From: a bacterium
GTDB taxonomy: Bacteria > Verrucomicrobiota > Kiritimatiellia > RFP12 > UBA1067
Assembly: GCA_025360845.1 (NCBI GenBank)
Contig: JANYBJ010000113.1
Location: 1-49,417 of the forward strand
DNA: 49,417 bases
Reading direction: 5' to 3'
Shown: positions 1 to 8,100 of the stretch, one piece after another
Layout: each line of letters opens with the position of its first letter
Numbering within the stretch: the stretch's first letter is position 1
Translations under genes and position numbers: made by a program
The notes under the pieces: generated by a model
The model's input: the letters and a program-made list of their open reading frames with translations, nothing else
Database searches by the model: none
What the model was told of the DNA's origin: nothing

Positions 1-1
1 G

Positions 2-136
2 CATGTGACGTGGACACCGAATCTCGGCACGGCACGCGTGTATACGGTCGAGGGCCGGGCGAGTCTGACCGAAGGCGCGTGGGGCACCACCAATGCCGCC
101 AGCCGTTTCTTCCGGGTCAAGGTTTCGCTGCCGTGA
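2..136 (+). CDS. C-terminal end of a secreted protein (partial)
   Basis: An open frame enters from the left edge and stops with TGA at 134-136. The visible 44 residues include VYTVEGRASL, then EGAWG, and end in SRFFRVKVSLP. This is the beta-rich module recognised by an N/L...W...RFFRV pattern, which also closes the protein at 24508-27297 and sits after the signal peptide of both RHS proteins here. In PVC-group bacteria such modules commonly lie at the C-terminus of large exported proteins. The function of the full gene cannot be judged because its start is outside the window. Confidence 0.6.
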   Translation, partial: HVTWTPNLGTARVYTVEGRASLTEGAWGTTNAASRFFRVKVSLP

Positions 137-155
137 TTTGATCATGTGCTTTAAC

Positions 156-224
156 GGTAGGGACGCCTCCCCGAGGCGTCCGCGTGGCAATGACCGGCGG
201 ACGGTTCGGGGAACCGTCCCTACC
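156..224. repeat. Palindromic repeat family A, copy 1
   Basis: Begins GGTAGGGACGCCTCCCCGAG and ends GGGGAACCGTCCCTACC. Two nested inverted repeats (GACGCCTC/GAGGCGTC and GGTTC/GAACC) are enclosed by complementary GGTAGGGACG and CGTCCCTACC ends, so the whole unit can fold as a two-armed hairpin. Other copies are at 285-349, 1173-1226, 24389-24457 and, inside mutL, 28434-28487. Confidence 0.8.
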
Positions 225-284
225 AGCGTTACCCGTAACGTTTATTCCCGCTCCGCAGGCGGCGGGCTCGTCCATAACTTCAAC

Positions 285-349
285 GGGACGCCTCCCCGAG
301 GCGTCCGCGTGGCAATGACCGGCGGACGGTTCGGGGAACCGTCCCTACC
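285..349. repeat. Palindromic repeat family A, copy 2
   Basis: Nearly identical to copy 1 but lacking its first few bases. The linker between copies 1 and 2 (CCGCTCCGCAGGCGG, then CTCGTCCATAACTTCAAC) reappears around the copy at 24389-24457, so the mobile or duplicated unit was larger than the palindrome itself. It is followed at about 362-388 by a GC-rich hairpin (GCGGCGCAGCCGCG) that recurs inverted at 1279-1305. Confidence 0.75.
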
Positions 350-395
350 AGCGTTACCCTCTCGTTCATTCGCGGCGCAGCCGCGCGGCGGACTT

Positions 396-701
396 TCAGA
401 TTAACGCTGCTATGCGCTTGGGTGATGTTCCGAGGGCAAGCAGCGTTTTGATGAGGCTGTCGATCGTGGCGGATGCCGGATTGTTCAGCATCCGCGCCAC
501 GCCGGACTGCCGGGTTCCGATTTTCTCGGCGAGTTCCTGTTGGGTGATGTTGGACGCCTTGCGCACGCGTTCAATTTCACGCGCGAAATTGACGCGCATG
601 TTCACAATCGCCTGTTCCTGCGGTGTCAGCCCCAGCCATTCCGCCGAATCGGTAATCTTGTAGCCTGCGACTTCCAGTTGTTTCCGTTTCTTCGTATCCA
701 T
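396..701 (-). CDS. HigA/XRE-family antitoxin
   Basis: A 101-residue protein with a helix-turn-helix in its second half: ITQQELAEKIGTRQSGVARM (about residues 53-72) is a textbook XRE/Cro recognition unit. The N-terminal part, including LTPQEQAIVNMRVNFAREIE, matches the usual layout of antitoxins paired with Gp49/HigB-type RelE toxins. A good ribosome site (AGAGGTG) lies just upstream. The toxin gene directly before it (706-868) is gutted, so this is a solitary antitoxin. It probably still represses its own promoter through the palindrome at 877-894. Its role as DNA-binding repressor is secure from the fold; the antitoxin assignment rests on the neighbouring remnant. Confidence 0.8.
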   Translation of the reverse strand: MDTKKRKQLEVAGYKITDSAEWLGLTPQEQAIVNMRVNFAREIERVRKASNITQQELAEKIGTRQSGVARMLNNPASATIDSLIKTLLALGTSPKRIAALI

Positions 702-705
702 GAAA

Positions 706-868
706 TCACCTCTTTGTCAGACGGTCAAAAGCCTTCAGCCGTTCCACACACAAGTCGATCACTTTGAAGCACCCCAAGCAAGACCCCGGCCTCAATACGT
801 GCATCCTCGCTGAACGGAGGCGTTTTGATTTCGCCCGAAAGTATCACGAGGGGTTTCCTGATCCGCAT
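706..868 (-). pseudogene. Remnant of a HigB/Gp49-type RelE toxin (internal deletion)
   Basis: The frame from the ATG at 868 reads MRIRKPLVILSGEIKTPPFS and then EDARIEAGVLLGVLQ, which resembles the N-terminus of phage-derived Gp49/HigB toxins, and stops at 725. A different frame over the same stretch gives KVIDLCVERLKAFDRLTKR and stops at 706-708, just before the antitoxin start; this resembles a toxin C-terminus. The middle, which would carry the catalytic core of a protein of about 110 residues, is missing. An internal deletion with a frame change best explains this. The toxin should be inactive. Confidence 0.6.
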
Positions 869-874
869 GCCGTT

Positions 875-904
875 AATATAACAGATTTGTTATACGCATT
901 GCAA
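875..904 (-). promoter_or_regulatory. Toxin-antitoxin promoter with overlapping operator
   Basis: On the minus strand, TTGCAA (899-904) and TATATT (875-880) are separated by 18 bp, an acceptable sigma-70 promoter. A perfect palindrome TATAACA-n4-TGTTATA occupies 877-894, covering the -10 and spacer, as expected for autorepression by the HigA-type protein. A second perfect palindrome GCATTGCAATGC lies at 896-907 over the -35. The start codon of the toxin remnant follows at 868. Confidence 0.6.
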
Positions 905-918
905 TGCTGAGCAGAGGC

Positions 919-1055
919 AGGCCAGCAATTCTAAATATGGCTTTGCATGCCATGGAAGAATGCCCTTACGGGCACACTACAAACGGATTCCCTAGGCTTT
1001 CTTACGTTTGTGGCGCCGTGAGGCGCTTCCTTGCCATAATTAGAATTGCTTGCCT
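919..1055. repeat. Cloverleaf-like inverted-repeat element
   Basis: Two 23-base arms (919-941 and 1033-1055) are complementary with two mismatches. They enclose three further hairpins: TGCCC/GGGCA at 961-974, ACAAACG/CGTTTGT at 979-985 and 1005-1011, and GCGCC/GGCGC at 1013-1026. The whole 137-nt unit can fold as a closed stem carrying three side stems. No coding sequence is supported here. It is not a tRNA: it is too long and has no tRNA consensus. It could be a structured mobile repeat or an RNA element. Confidence 0.55.
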
Positions 1056-1172
1056 TTCTTCTTGGTGCCTTCTCATCTTTGTGTTTCAATGCCCCTTAGA
1101 CACAAGCCCGCCGCCAGGGGTCCCGGGAACAAACCGATTGGTAACTTTTTTCAACGAAGGGTGCGGATGCAT

Positions 1173-1226
1173 GGTAGGGACGGCTCGCCGAGCCGTCTGC
1201 GGCGGTTTCGGCGAAACCACCCTACC
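1173..1226. repeat. Palindromic repeat family A, copy 3 (54-bp form)
   Basis: A short form of the repeat: GGTAGGGACGGCTCGCCGAG at the left and GGCGAAACCACCCTACC at the right. It has the same 54-bp length as the copy embedded in mutL (28434-28487). The stem bases differ from copies 1, 2 and 4 by compensating G/C swaps, which suggests selection or copying that preserves the hairpin. Confidence 0.75.
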
Positions 1227-1278
1227 GTTTTCAACAGGGCTTAAGTGCGACAAAATGGCCAAGTTGTAGGTAAACAGA

Positions 1279-1305
1279 CCGCGCGGCTGCGCCGCGAACA
1301 AACGA
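1279..1305. repeat. GC-rich short hairpin repeat
   Basis: CCGCGCGGCTGCGCCGCG followed by AACAAACGA. The reverse complement appears at about 362-388 after family A copy 2, with a few substitutions. It is a small palindromic repeat associated with the family A copies. Confidence 0.45.
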
Positions 1306-1325
1306 TGGAGGGTAACGTTATTTGA

Positions 1326-1405
1326 CGATTAAGATTACGATTATGATTAAGATTACGAAGGGTCTCGATTCCTCTTAATCCTAATCCTGATCTTAATCTT
1401 AATCC
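1326..1405. repeat. ATTAAG/ATTACG hexamer inverted repeat
   Basis: The left arm is an array of GATTA-type hexamers (GATTAAGATTACGATTATGA and on); the right arm is the complementary array (CTTAATCCTAATCC and on). The arms are about 31 bases each, pair with several mismatches, and flank a 17-base GC-containing centre. It ends about 28 bp before the glycosidase start codon. A related hexamer array lies at 22238-22297, again directly before a secreted glycosidase gene. Confidence 0.6.
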
Positions 1406-1432
1406 GTTTAAGTTACCGACAAGGGGGGCGCG

Positions 1433-4400
1433 ATGAAAACCGTGATTGCAAGTGTGTGCCTTGGACTCGCCTGCGGCTGTTTCGCCGAGGCCGACCGCCT
1501 CGCGCGGGTGGATGCCGAAGGGGTGCTGCGCTGGAGCGACGACGCCAGCGAGGTGGCGCTCGTGGGCGTGAACTACTACACGCCGTTCACCATGGACTAC
1601 GCCGCAATTGCGAAGCTCGGACTCGACCACAAGCAGGTGATCCGCGACGACGTGGCCCATTTCCGCCGCCTCGGCCTCGGCTGCATCCGCATCCACTGCT
1701 TCGACCGCGAGTTCAGCGACGCCGAGGGCAACCTGGTCGACAACGCGCATCTGGATCTGCTGGACTTCGTGGTCGACGAGTGCCGCCGCAGCGGGCTCTA
1801 CACGGTGCTCACCCCCATCGCCTGGTGGGACGCCACGGCCGGACAAACCCACGGCTTCTCGGATCTTTATACCATGCCCCAGATGACGACCAACCGTCAG
1901 GCGTGGGCACTCCAGTGCCGCTTTCTCAAGCAGTTCGTTGAACATGTGAACCGCTACACCGGCAAACGCGTCGCCGACGACCCGTGCGTGCTGGCGTTCG
2001 AGTGCATCAACGAACCGATCTATCCCAAGGACACGCCGGACGCGCTCGTCACCGAGTACATCAACACCTTGGCCGACGCGCTGCGCTCGGGCGGCACGGC
2101 GAAGCCCATCTATTACAACTCCTGGCAAAACCGGAATCAGGCGGCGGGCGCGGCTCGGATCGACGGCGTCACCTGCTCCAGCTACCCCACCGGGCTCGCC
2201 TCCGGCCGGGCGCTGAAAGGTCCGCAGCTGAGCCGAGCGCGCGGCTCCTGCCTCGATCCCAATGACGCCATCGCCCGCAAATCGCGCATGGTCTACGAGT
2301 TCGACGCGGCGGATGTGCCGGGCTCGCACATGTATCCCTCCATGGCGAAGTTCTTTCGCTCCGAAGGCGTGCAAGTCGCCTCGCAGTTCCAGTACGACCC
2401 GCTGCCGCTGGCGTCGGTCAATCACAACTGGATGACGCATCACCTGAACCTGGTCTACACGCCGGGCAAGGCGCTTTCGCTGGCCATCGCCGCGGAGGTG
2501 TTCAGGCGCGTGCCGCGCGGGACGCCCTTCGGCACGCTGCCCGAAGCCGCCGTTTTCCCGCCGTTCCGCAGTTCCGCCGAGGCCGACTTTTCTGAGCTGG
2601 TCACGGACGAGACGTTCCTTTACAGCAACACGACCGCCACGCCGCCGACCAAGCCTCAGGCGCTGACGCGCGTCTGGGGCTGCGGAACCTCTCCGGTCGC
2701 AGCGTATGGCGGCAGCGGCGCCTATTTCCTCGACCGCGCGGCACCCGGCGTGTGGCGCCTACAGCTCTACCCCGACGTGTTCACCGTGGCCGATCCGTAT
2801 TCCGGCACGACCGAAGTCAAGGTCCGCGTGATCCCCGGCCAGCATGCCATGACCCTGCGCCTGCAGGACTTGGGCGAGTCGTTCACGGTGCGCCCGTTCG
2901 ACGGAAAAGCGGCGGGTGGCCCGTCGTCTAAAGTCAAGAATGGCACCTTCGAAGTGCCGCCCGGCGACTACCTGCTGACACGCAAGAGCGGGGTTCCGAA
3001 AGAGGCTGTCCTGCGTCAGGTGACGGCGTCGGCCCCGCGCTATCTCGCGCCCCGGCCCGATGCGGTTGGCCTGCCGGTCATCCGCGCCGCGATCACCCCG
3101 CAGTGGCGGGCGGGCGTGCCGCTCGCGCTTCGGGCCGATGCCGTATTTGCCACGAATGTGTCCGCCCGGCTCGTCTCAAAAGAGAACAACGTGCGGGACG
3201 TGCAGATGCTTCCGACAAACGGCACCGGCTATACGGCAACTGTGCCGGGCGATGCGCTGACTCCGGGAACGTGGAGGGTCTCCTTCCTTGCGGCGGGCCC
3301 GGCCGGAACCTCCGTGTATCCTGACGCAACAAGTCTGGACATCCGCTGGTTCCCGACTTCCGCGCCTGCGGTGCCGTTGTTGCGAGTGCCGCTGAGGGCC
3401 GACGCCTCGGCAGGCCTCAGCGTCTGTCAGAACGGCAGTTGTACGACGGGGGTCTCCTTGGTCGAGGGCCGCGCACCCGGCTCGCGCGCGGTCCGGCTGG
3501 TGGTCGATGGCATCAGCGAGAATGCGTCGGTCGCCGGATACACGCTGGCTTTATCTTCCCGCGTCAGCGTGCCCGGCACGCCCCGCGCAGGACTCCGCAT
3601 CGTGTCGTCCGGCAGCGCGGAAGGAACAAAGGTCGAGCTCGGCTTCCGCATGAAGAACGGCCAAGGCCTTGGCTGCAACCTGCGGGCCGGCGCGGGCTGG
3701 AGTGAACAGCTGGTCCCGCTAGCCGACATGGTGGCGCTTTGGGGGCTGCCGTCCGCACAGGCGTTCAAGTGGGAGGAGGTCGAGCAGATCAGCGTGCTGA
3801 CGGGCTCCTGGCTGTGGAGGGACGAACGCCCCGGACGTCAAGTCTTCGACCTCGCTTCCGTCGAGTGGGTCCCGCTTGAGCCGGCCCTGCCGCTGCTGGC
3901 GGCGGACGGGGCAACGCCGTGGAATCTATTTGACGTCGACGCCTGCCTGCGGGCGTGCGACTGGACGGGCGTGCTGCGGCGCTGGCGCGTGGCGGATGAC
4001 GCGGGCCGCGCGGGAGTCCACCTGGGCGTCGAGTCGTTCAGCGGCGATCACGAAAGCGCCGCGGTGCGCGTCACCTGCGACGGCAAAAGCTTCGCCAACT
4101 TATGGCAGACCGACGGCGAGCGTGCGGTGCTGCATGTCCGCGCGCGGGCGGCCGACCCGCAGACGACCGGCTTCGAACTCGCGCTGATCGAAGCGGACGG
4201 CGTGCCGTGGGGCACGGTCGTGCCGCTGACCGCCGAGTGGCAGACGGTCCACATCCCGCTCAGCAAACTGAGCCTCTTTACCCAATGGGGCAAGGAGTAT
4301 GCCGAACGGGCCGGGCCGCGTCTGCGGCTCTCGCGGCTGGAGGAGATCAGCGTCTGCTTCGGCAAGTGGCTGTTCAGCGCGACAGCCGACAAACCCCACG

Positions 4401-4438
4401 CGGTCGAGATCGCGGAGATCGGCGTCACCGCCGAGTGA
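1433..4438 (+). CDS. Secreted TIM-barrel glycoside hydrolase (GH5-like, clan A)
   Basis: A 1001-residue exported protein. Residues 1-18 form a signal peptide (cleavage likely after CFA). Residues about 40-345 resemble clan GH-A (beta/alpha)8 glycosidases: VGVNYYTPF at 44-52, RIHCFDREF at 86-94, LAFECINEP at 188-196 with Glu194 as likely acid/base, and MVYEFDAAD at 286-294 with Glu289 as likely nucleophile. The rest (about 400-1000) is beta-rich with two later sections of similar style (SVLTGSWLWRDERP, SVCFGKWLF), probably carbohydrate-binding or galactose-binding-like domains. The start has a strong AAGGGGGG ribosome site. The substrate is unclear: cellulase, mannanase or exo-beta-glycosidase are all possible. 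No partner gene is adjacent. Confidence 0.7.
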   Translation: MKTVIASVCLGLACGCFAEADRLARVDAEGVLRWSDDASEVALVGVNYYTPFTMDYAAIAKLGLDHKQVIRDDVAHFRRLGLGCIRIHCFDREFSDAEGNLVDNAHLDLLDFVVDECRRSGLYTVLTPIAWWDATAGQTHGFSDLYTMPQMTTNRQAWALQCRFLKQFVEHVNRYTGKRVADDPCVLAFECINEPIYPKDTPDALVTEYINTLADALRSGGTAKPIYYNSWQNRNQAAGAARIDGVTCSSYPTGLASGRALKGPQLSRARGSCLDPNDAIARKSRMVYEFDAADVPGSHMYPSMAKFFRSEGVQVASQFQYDPLPLASVNHNWMTHHLNLVYTPGKALSLAIAAEVFRRVPRGTPFGTLPEAAVFPPFRSSAEADFSELVTDETFLYSNTTATPPTKPQALTRVWGCGTSPVAAYGGSGAYFLDRAAPGVWRLQLYPDVFTVADPYSGTTEVKVRVIPGQHAMTLRLQDLGESFTVRPFDGKAAGGPSSKVKNGTFEVPPGDYLLTRKSGVPKEAVLRQVTASAPRYLAPRPDAVGLPVIRAAITPQWRAGVPLALRADAVFATNVSARLVSKENNVRDVQMLPTNGTGYTATVPGDALTPGTWRVSFLAAGPAGTSVYPDATSLDIRWFPTSAPAVPLLRVPLRADASAGLSVCQNGSCTTGVSLVEGRAPGSRAVRLVVDGISENASVAGYTLALSSRVSVPGTPRAGLRIVSSGSAEGTKVELGFRMKNGQGLGCNLRAGAGWSEQLVPLADMVALWGLPSAQAFKWEEVEQISVLTGSWLWRDERPGRQVFDLASVEWVPLEPALPLLAADGATPWNLFDVDACLRACDWTGVLRRWRVADDAGRAGVHLGVESFSGDHESAAVRVTCDGKSFANLWQTDGERAVLHVRARAADPQTTGFELALIEADGVPWGTVVPLTAEWQTVHIPLSKLSLFTQWGKEYAERAGPRLRLSRLEEISVCFGKWLFSATADKPHAVEIAEIGVTAE

Positions 4439-4477
4439 TTCATCGCGCCATCGCGTCATTTTTCTCACCCTTCGCTG

Positions 4478-4506
4478 TTGACAATTCGGTATTATACTCC
4501 ATAACT
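4478..4506 (+). promoter_or_regulatory. Possible promoter of the decayed ATPase gene
   Basis: A perfect TTGACA (4478-4483) is followed after 17 bp by ATAACT (4501-4506). A TATACT at 4493-4498 is too close to pair with it. It lies just upstream of the DUF4143-type remnant and may be that gene's original promoter. Confidence 0.4.
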
Positions 4507-4535
4507 ATCATGTTTTTTATGGAGGCTAATGCCGA

Positions 4536-5029
4536 ATGATACAACCACACACGCGCATGCTCGGTGGACCGATCCGGGCTGACCTGTCCGACAAGATGGT
4601 CTTTCCACTATTACCGGCTGCTCCCTTTCACCGTTGCGGAACTGGAGGGGCGCAAGGTCTCAAAGGACGCTTTCCCGAATCAGCCGCCTGAATTGCGGTT
4701 TGCGCAACCGTCTCCAAGCTTAGAGCGTCTGATGCGCTGGGGAGGGTTCCCTGAGCCGCTTTTCGCGGAGTCGGAGCGGACCTTGCGAAGGTGGCAAAAG
4801 GAGCGTTTTGAGCGTGTGTTTTCTCGTGGTGTGGGAAAAGCAACCTTGGCTGCTTGTGGAGGCGAAGTCCGCACCGGAGAAAAAAATGCCGTCTCTGGTG
4901 GCGTTCGCCGAAGCGTTGCGCGTACCGCACCGGTATCAGGTTTGCCGAGAGAGCGGCATCGACTATGCAGACCGTGCGACGGGAATCCGCACATTATCCG
5001 CCGACCGTTTTCTGACCGCCTTCGTCTGA
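4536..5029 (+). pseudogene. Decayed DUF4143-family AAA ATPase
   Basis: Fragments in different frames resemble one protein family. FHYYRLLPFTVAELEGRKVS and RLMRWGGFPEPLFAESER, with ERTLRRWQKERFERV after it, match the middle of ATP-binding proteins that carry a DUF4143 domain. The segment at 4808-5029 (VVWEKQPWLLVEAKSAPEKK ... VPHRYQVCRESGIDYADR ... SADRFLTAFV) matches the nuclease-like C-terminus of the same family. The Walker A region and the part between the two pieces are missing. It is a gene destroyed by deletions and frameshifts. Three candidate ATGs (4510, 4529, 4536) open only short frames. Confidence 0.65.
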
Positions 5030-5154
5030 TCGTCGTATAGGCCAAGCGTCCGTCCGCCCGGCTCATTTCAACAAGGTGACGTGGCCGACGTAAGAGTGGT
5101 CCTTGACTTTATTGAATGGCGAGTAGGGAATGATCCTGTTCACAAGAGGGTTGT
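5017..5154. repeat. 138-bp perfect direct repeat, copy 1
   Basis: Identical base for base to 11342-11479. It covers the last codons of the DUF4143 remnant on the plus strand, a 33-bp spacer, and the final 30 codons (with stop) of the RHS gene on the minus strand. Sequence outside the block diverges abruptly on both sides, which indicates recombination or gene conversion at the 3' ends of the two RHS genes. Confidence 0.85.
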
Positions 5155-8100
5155 TGCCGCCCGTCCACGGGTTGTTACCGGAGGATGTTCCGCCTGACAG
5201 CATGGCAATTTCGTGCCTCTCGACCCGGATTGTGATTTTCGCTTTCAGGGTTTCGCCCACCGGGCGACCTGTATTCGGGTCATAATAACCGCCACCGCCG
5301 TCGTTTTGCAGGCCGGTCTCCGAGTCAAGGCGCAGCCCTCCCCAGCAATAGGGGTTGCCGACGGCGGACGCCGCCGCGCCGGTCGGGGTGCCGTCGCTTG
5401 TGAGGAACGTCACCGCGCCGTAATCGTCGTAGGCGTAACGCTCCAGCACATTGCCGCCGGCGTCGGTGAGGGCGAGGACATTGCCGAGGTCGTCGCAGTG
5501 ATAATAGTGAGGGGCGCCAGTGGCGGTGAAGGCCACCACCACATCCGGCATTCCGTCTCGGTTTAAATCTCCGCCGGCGCGGCAGCTTGGACCCCAGCAC
5601 CACAGATGGGTGACTTGTCCGCCGCTGCGTTCTTCGAGGATTCTCATTCTTCCGGGTTTATGGTTGCCGGGACGGGTGTGCGACACACCATCTTCGCCAT
5701 CTTTATATCCGACGACGTCATTGACGTATTGCATCGTCACCGGCGCCGCCGGCGAGGCGGGATAGGTTGTCTTGCTGATGCGATTGCCGAGGGCGTCGTA
5801 GGTGAACGTGGCGACCGGGCCGACGGTGCCCAATGTGCCCACGGCGTCCACCTCCACGAGCCGGTCCGCGTAGTCATAATAATAGAAGGTCGGACTGGCC
5901 GCGCTGGCGCGCACAATCAGGTTGCCGTTGGCGTCATAACTTTGCGCGCCAAACGGCGTGGTGGTGTAACGGTTCATGAAGAGATCAAACGGGGCCTCCC
6001 CGTTGTTGTTCATGGCGTAATCCGGTGTCATGAGGACACCGTTGGTGATGACGTGCGAACGATTGCCGACAGCGTCAAACTCATACACGGCGTCGAGCGC
6101 CGGGGAGCCCGTCAGATGCACCTTGGACTCCACCAGTTGCTCCAGCGCGTCGTAGGTCAGCGTCAGGCTGCTGCGGCCTGCATCGGCCCGCGTGAGTTTC
6201 GACTGGGCCCGGCTGTAAGTGTTGGTGACATCGCAGACCAGGGCCGGTGACGCCACAGAACCGTCACGGACTCGGCTCACTTCCTGCCAGCCATAATCGC
6301 CCGCGCTGTTCGCGGGATTGGCGAGGCCGTTCCAGTCAAACCGCGTGATGAGACCATTGTCGCGGGCTATGCCCGCCAGACGGCCGGGCCCGGCGTAGGC
6401 GAAGCGCGCGAGCTGCGGATGCGAAACGCCGTTGGCGGAGGTGGAGACGTTCGTGACCTGATCCAGCACGTCGTAGGCATAGGCGACGACGCGACCACTC
6501 GGGTAGGTCAGTGAAAGCGGGTTGCCTTCGCTGTCGTAGGCGGCGGATTGCGCGAGGCCGTCCTGCGAACCGCCGGTGCAGTCACCCAACGAATCGTAAC
6601 TGAAGCTCAAACTGGAGACGTCGTTGTTGGCCAGCACGAGCCGGGAACTGCCGTCGTAGGCGAAGGTTTCAAACGTCGTGGTGGCCACGGCCCCACCGCG
6701 CGCGGCGATGTCGCGGTGAATCAGGCGGTCGCACAGATCGTAAATGTTTGTGACCGTCGTGCCGTTGGGATCGGTTTCGATCATCCTGAAGTTGGCCGGA
6801 AGCCATGTTTTTTGGATACGGGTGCCGTCGGCATAGACAACGTTGGTGCAGTTGCCGAGCGTATCGTAGGCGTAGCCGGTGGTGTTGCCGTTGGGATCGG
6901 TGGACGCCAAGCGGCGCGAGCTGGTGTCGTAAGCCGTATGGCGGGTCCGGACGACGACGGGCTTGGTGCCGGACGACGCACCGGCGTAGTCGGCGCTGGC
7001 TAGGCAATTGCCCAGCAGGTCATAGGCGTAAGTGGTGTCGTTGCCGTTCGGGTCGGTGACGCGGACGCCGCGGTCGAGCGAATCATAGGCGCACGTGGAG
7101 GTGTTGCCGACGTTGTCACCGGTGCCGACGCAGCGGTTCAAGCTGTCGTAGGCATAGGTGGTGGAGAACACCTGCGGCGGGCCGCCAAGAGCGGAGAGCT
7201 CCGTCTCGGTACTGCCGGTCACGTTGCCACACGCGTCCCGGGCAACGACGATGCCGGCGATGGCACCCGCGCTGAGAGCGGAGGTGGAGCGACCGGCCGT
7301 ATCGTAGCCGTAGGTCGTCGTGCGGCCAAGGCTGTTGGTCACGCTCACACACTCGCCGTTGGGCGCGAGAACACAGGAGGACACGGCGTCGCCGCTGCCG
7401 AGGGGAGACTGCGTGGCTGGATTGAAAAACAGATCGTGCGTGCGGATACGGCGGTCGAGGCCGTCGTATTCAAAGCGCGACTCGGCGAGGCGAATGTTGC
7501 CACTCGTGCCGGGCACGTCGTTCAACTCGCCGAATTGGCGGACAACTTTCAGGTTGTCATTGGCGTCGTAGTTGAACGTGGTGACGTTGCCCATCGGGTC
7601 GGTGACTTTGGAGAGGCGAGAAACTCCGCTCCGCAGGCGCGAGCTGACGTTTTCGGTTCGAACAGCTTCCTCGAAGCGGGCGTGTCTCTCTTGGCTTTGG
7701 GAAGAAGTCGAGCCGAAGCCGGAAAACCCATCATACTCCAGCGCGGTGACGCGCGGCGTGCCTTCCAGCCCTTCGCTCACGCGGGTGGGATTGCCGTTGG
7801 CATCATAGTCACACTGGGTGGTGGATTGCAGCGGGCTGCCCGATGCGGCGACCTCACGGAACAGCAAGCCGCGCTCGTCATATTGATACGCCACGGTCTG
7901 GTGCGGGTCAGTTCCGGAAACCGCCTCCGGCCCGAGCGCCTGCACGCATTCGCCGTTGCCGTCATAGGCGAAACGGTTGGTCAGCGCGTGCCTCGCGTCT
8001 ACGGCCAGCGCTATTTGCGTCAAACGATGCAGCGGGTCGTAGCTGGCGCGGTCCACGGGCGTGGCGACCAGAGTGTCGGCGGCGTCGCGCAACTGGGTGG

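Noticed and set aside
919..1055. Cloverleaf element as a tRNA or tmRNA.
   Set aside because: The arms, loop lengths and overall 137-nt size do not fit a tRNA; no T-loop or CCA-type end and no tag frame are visible.
904..1269. A 121-codon plus-strand frame over the repeat-rich region.
   Set aside because: It runs through the cloverleaf-like element and a family A repeat, has no ribosome site, and its translation looks like a chance frame over structured DNA.
4443..4475. Intrinsic terminator after the GH5-like gene (GCG-CCAT-CGC followed by TTTTT).
   Set aside because: The stem is only three to four base pairs; too weak to list as a terminator.
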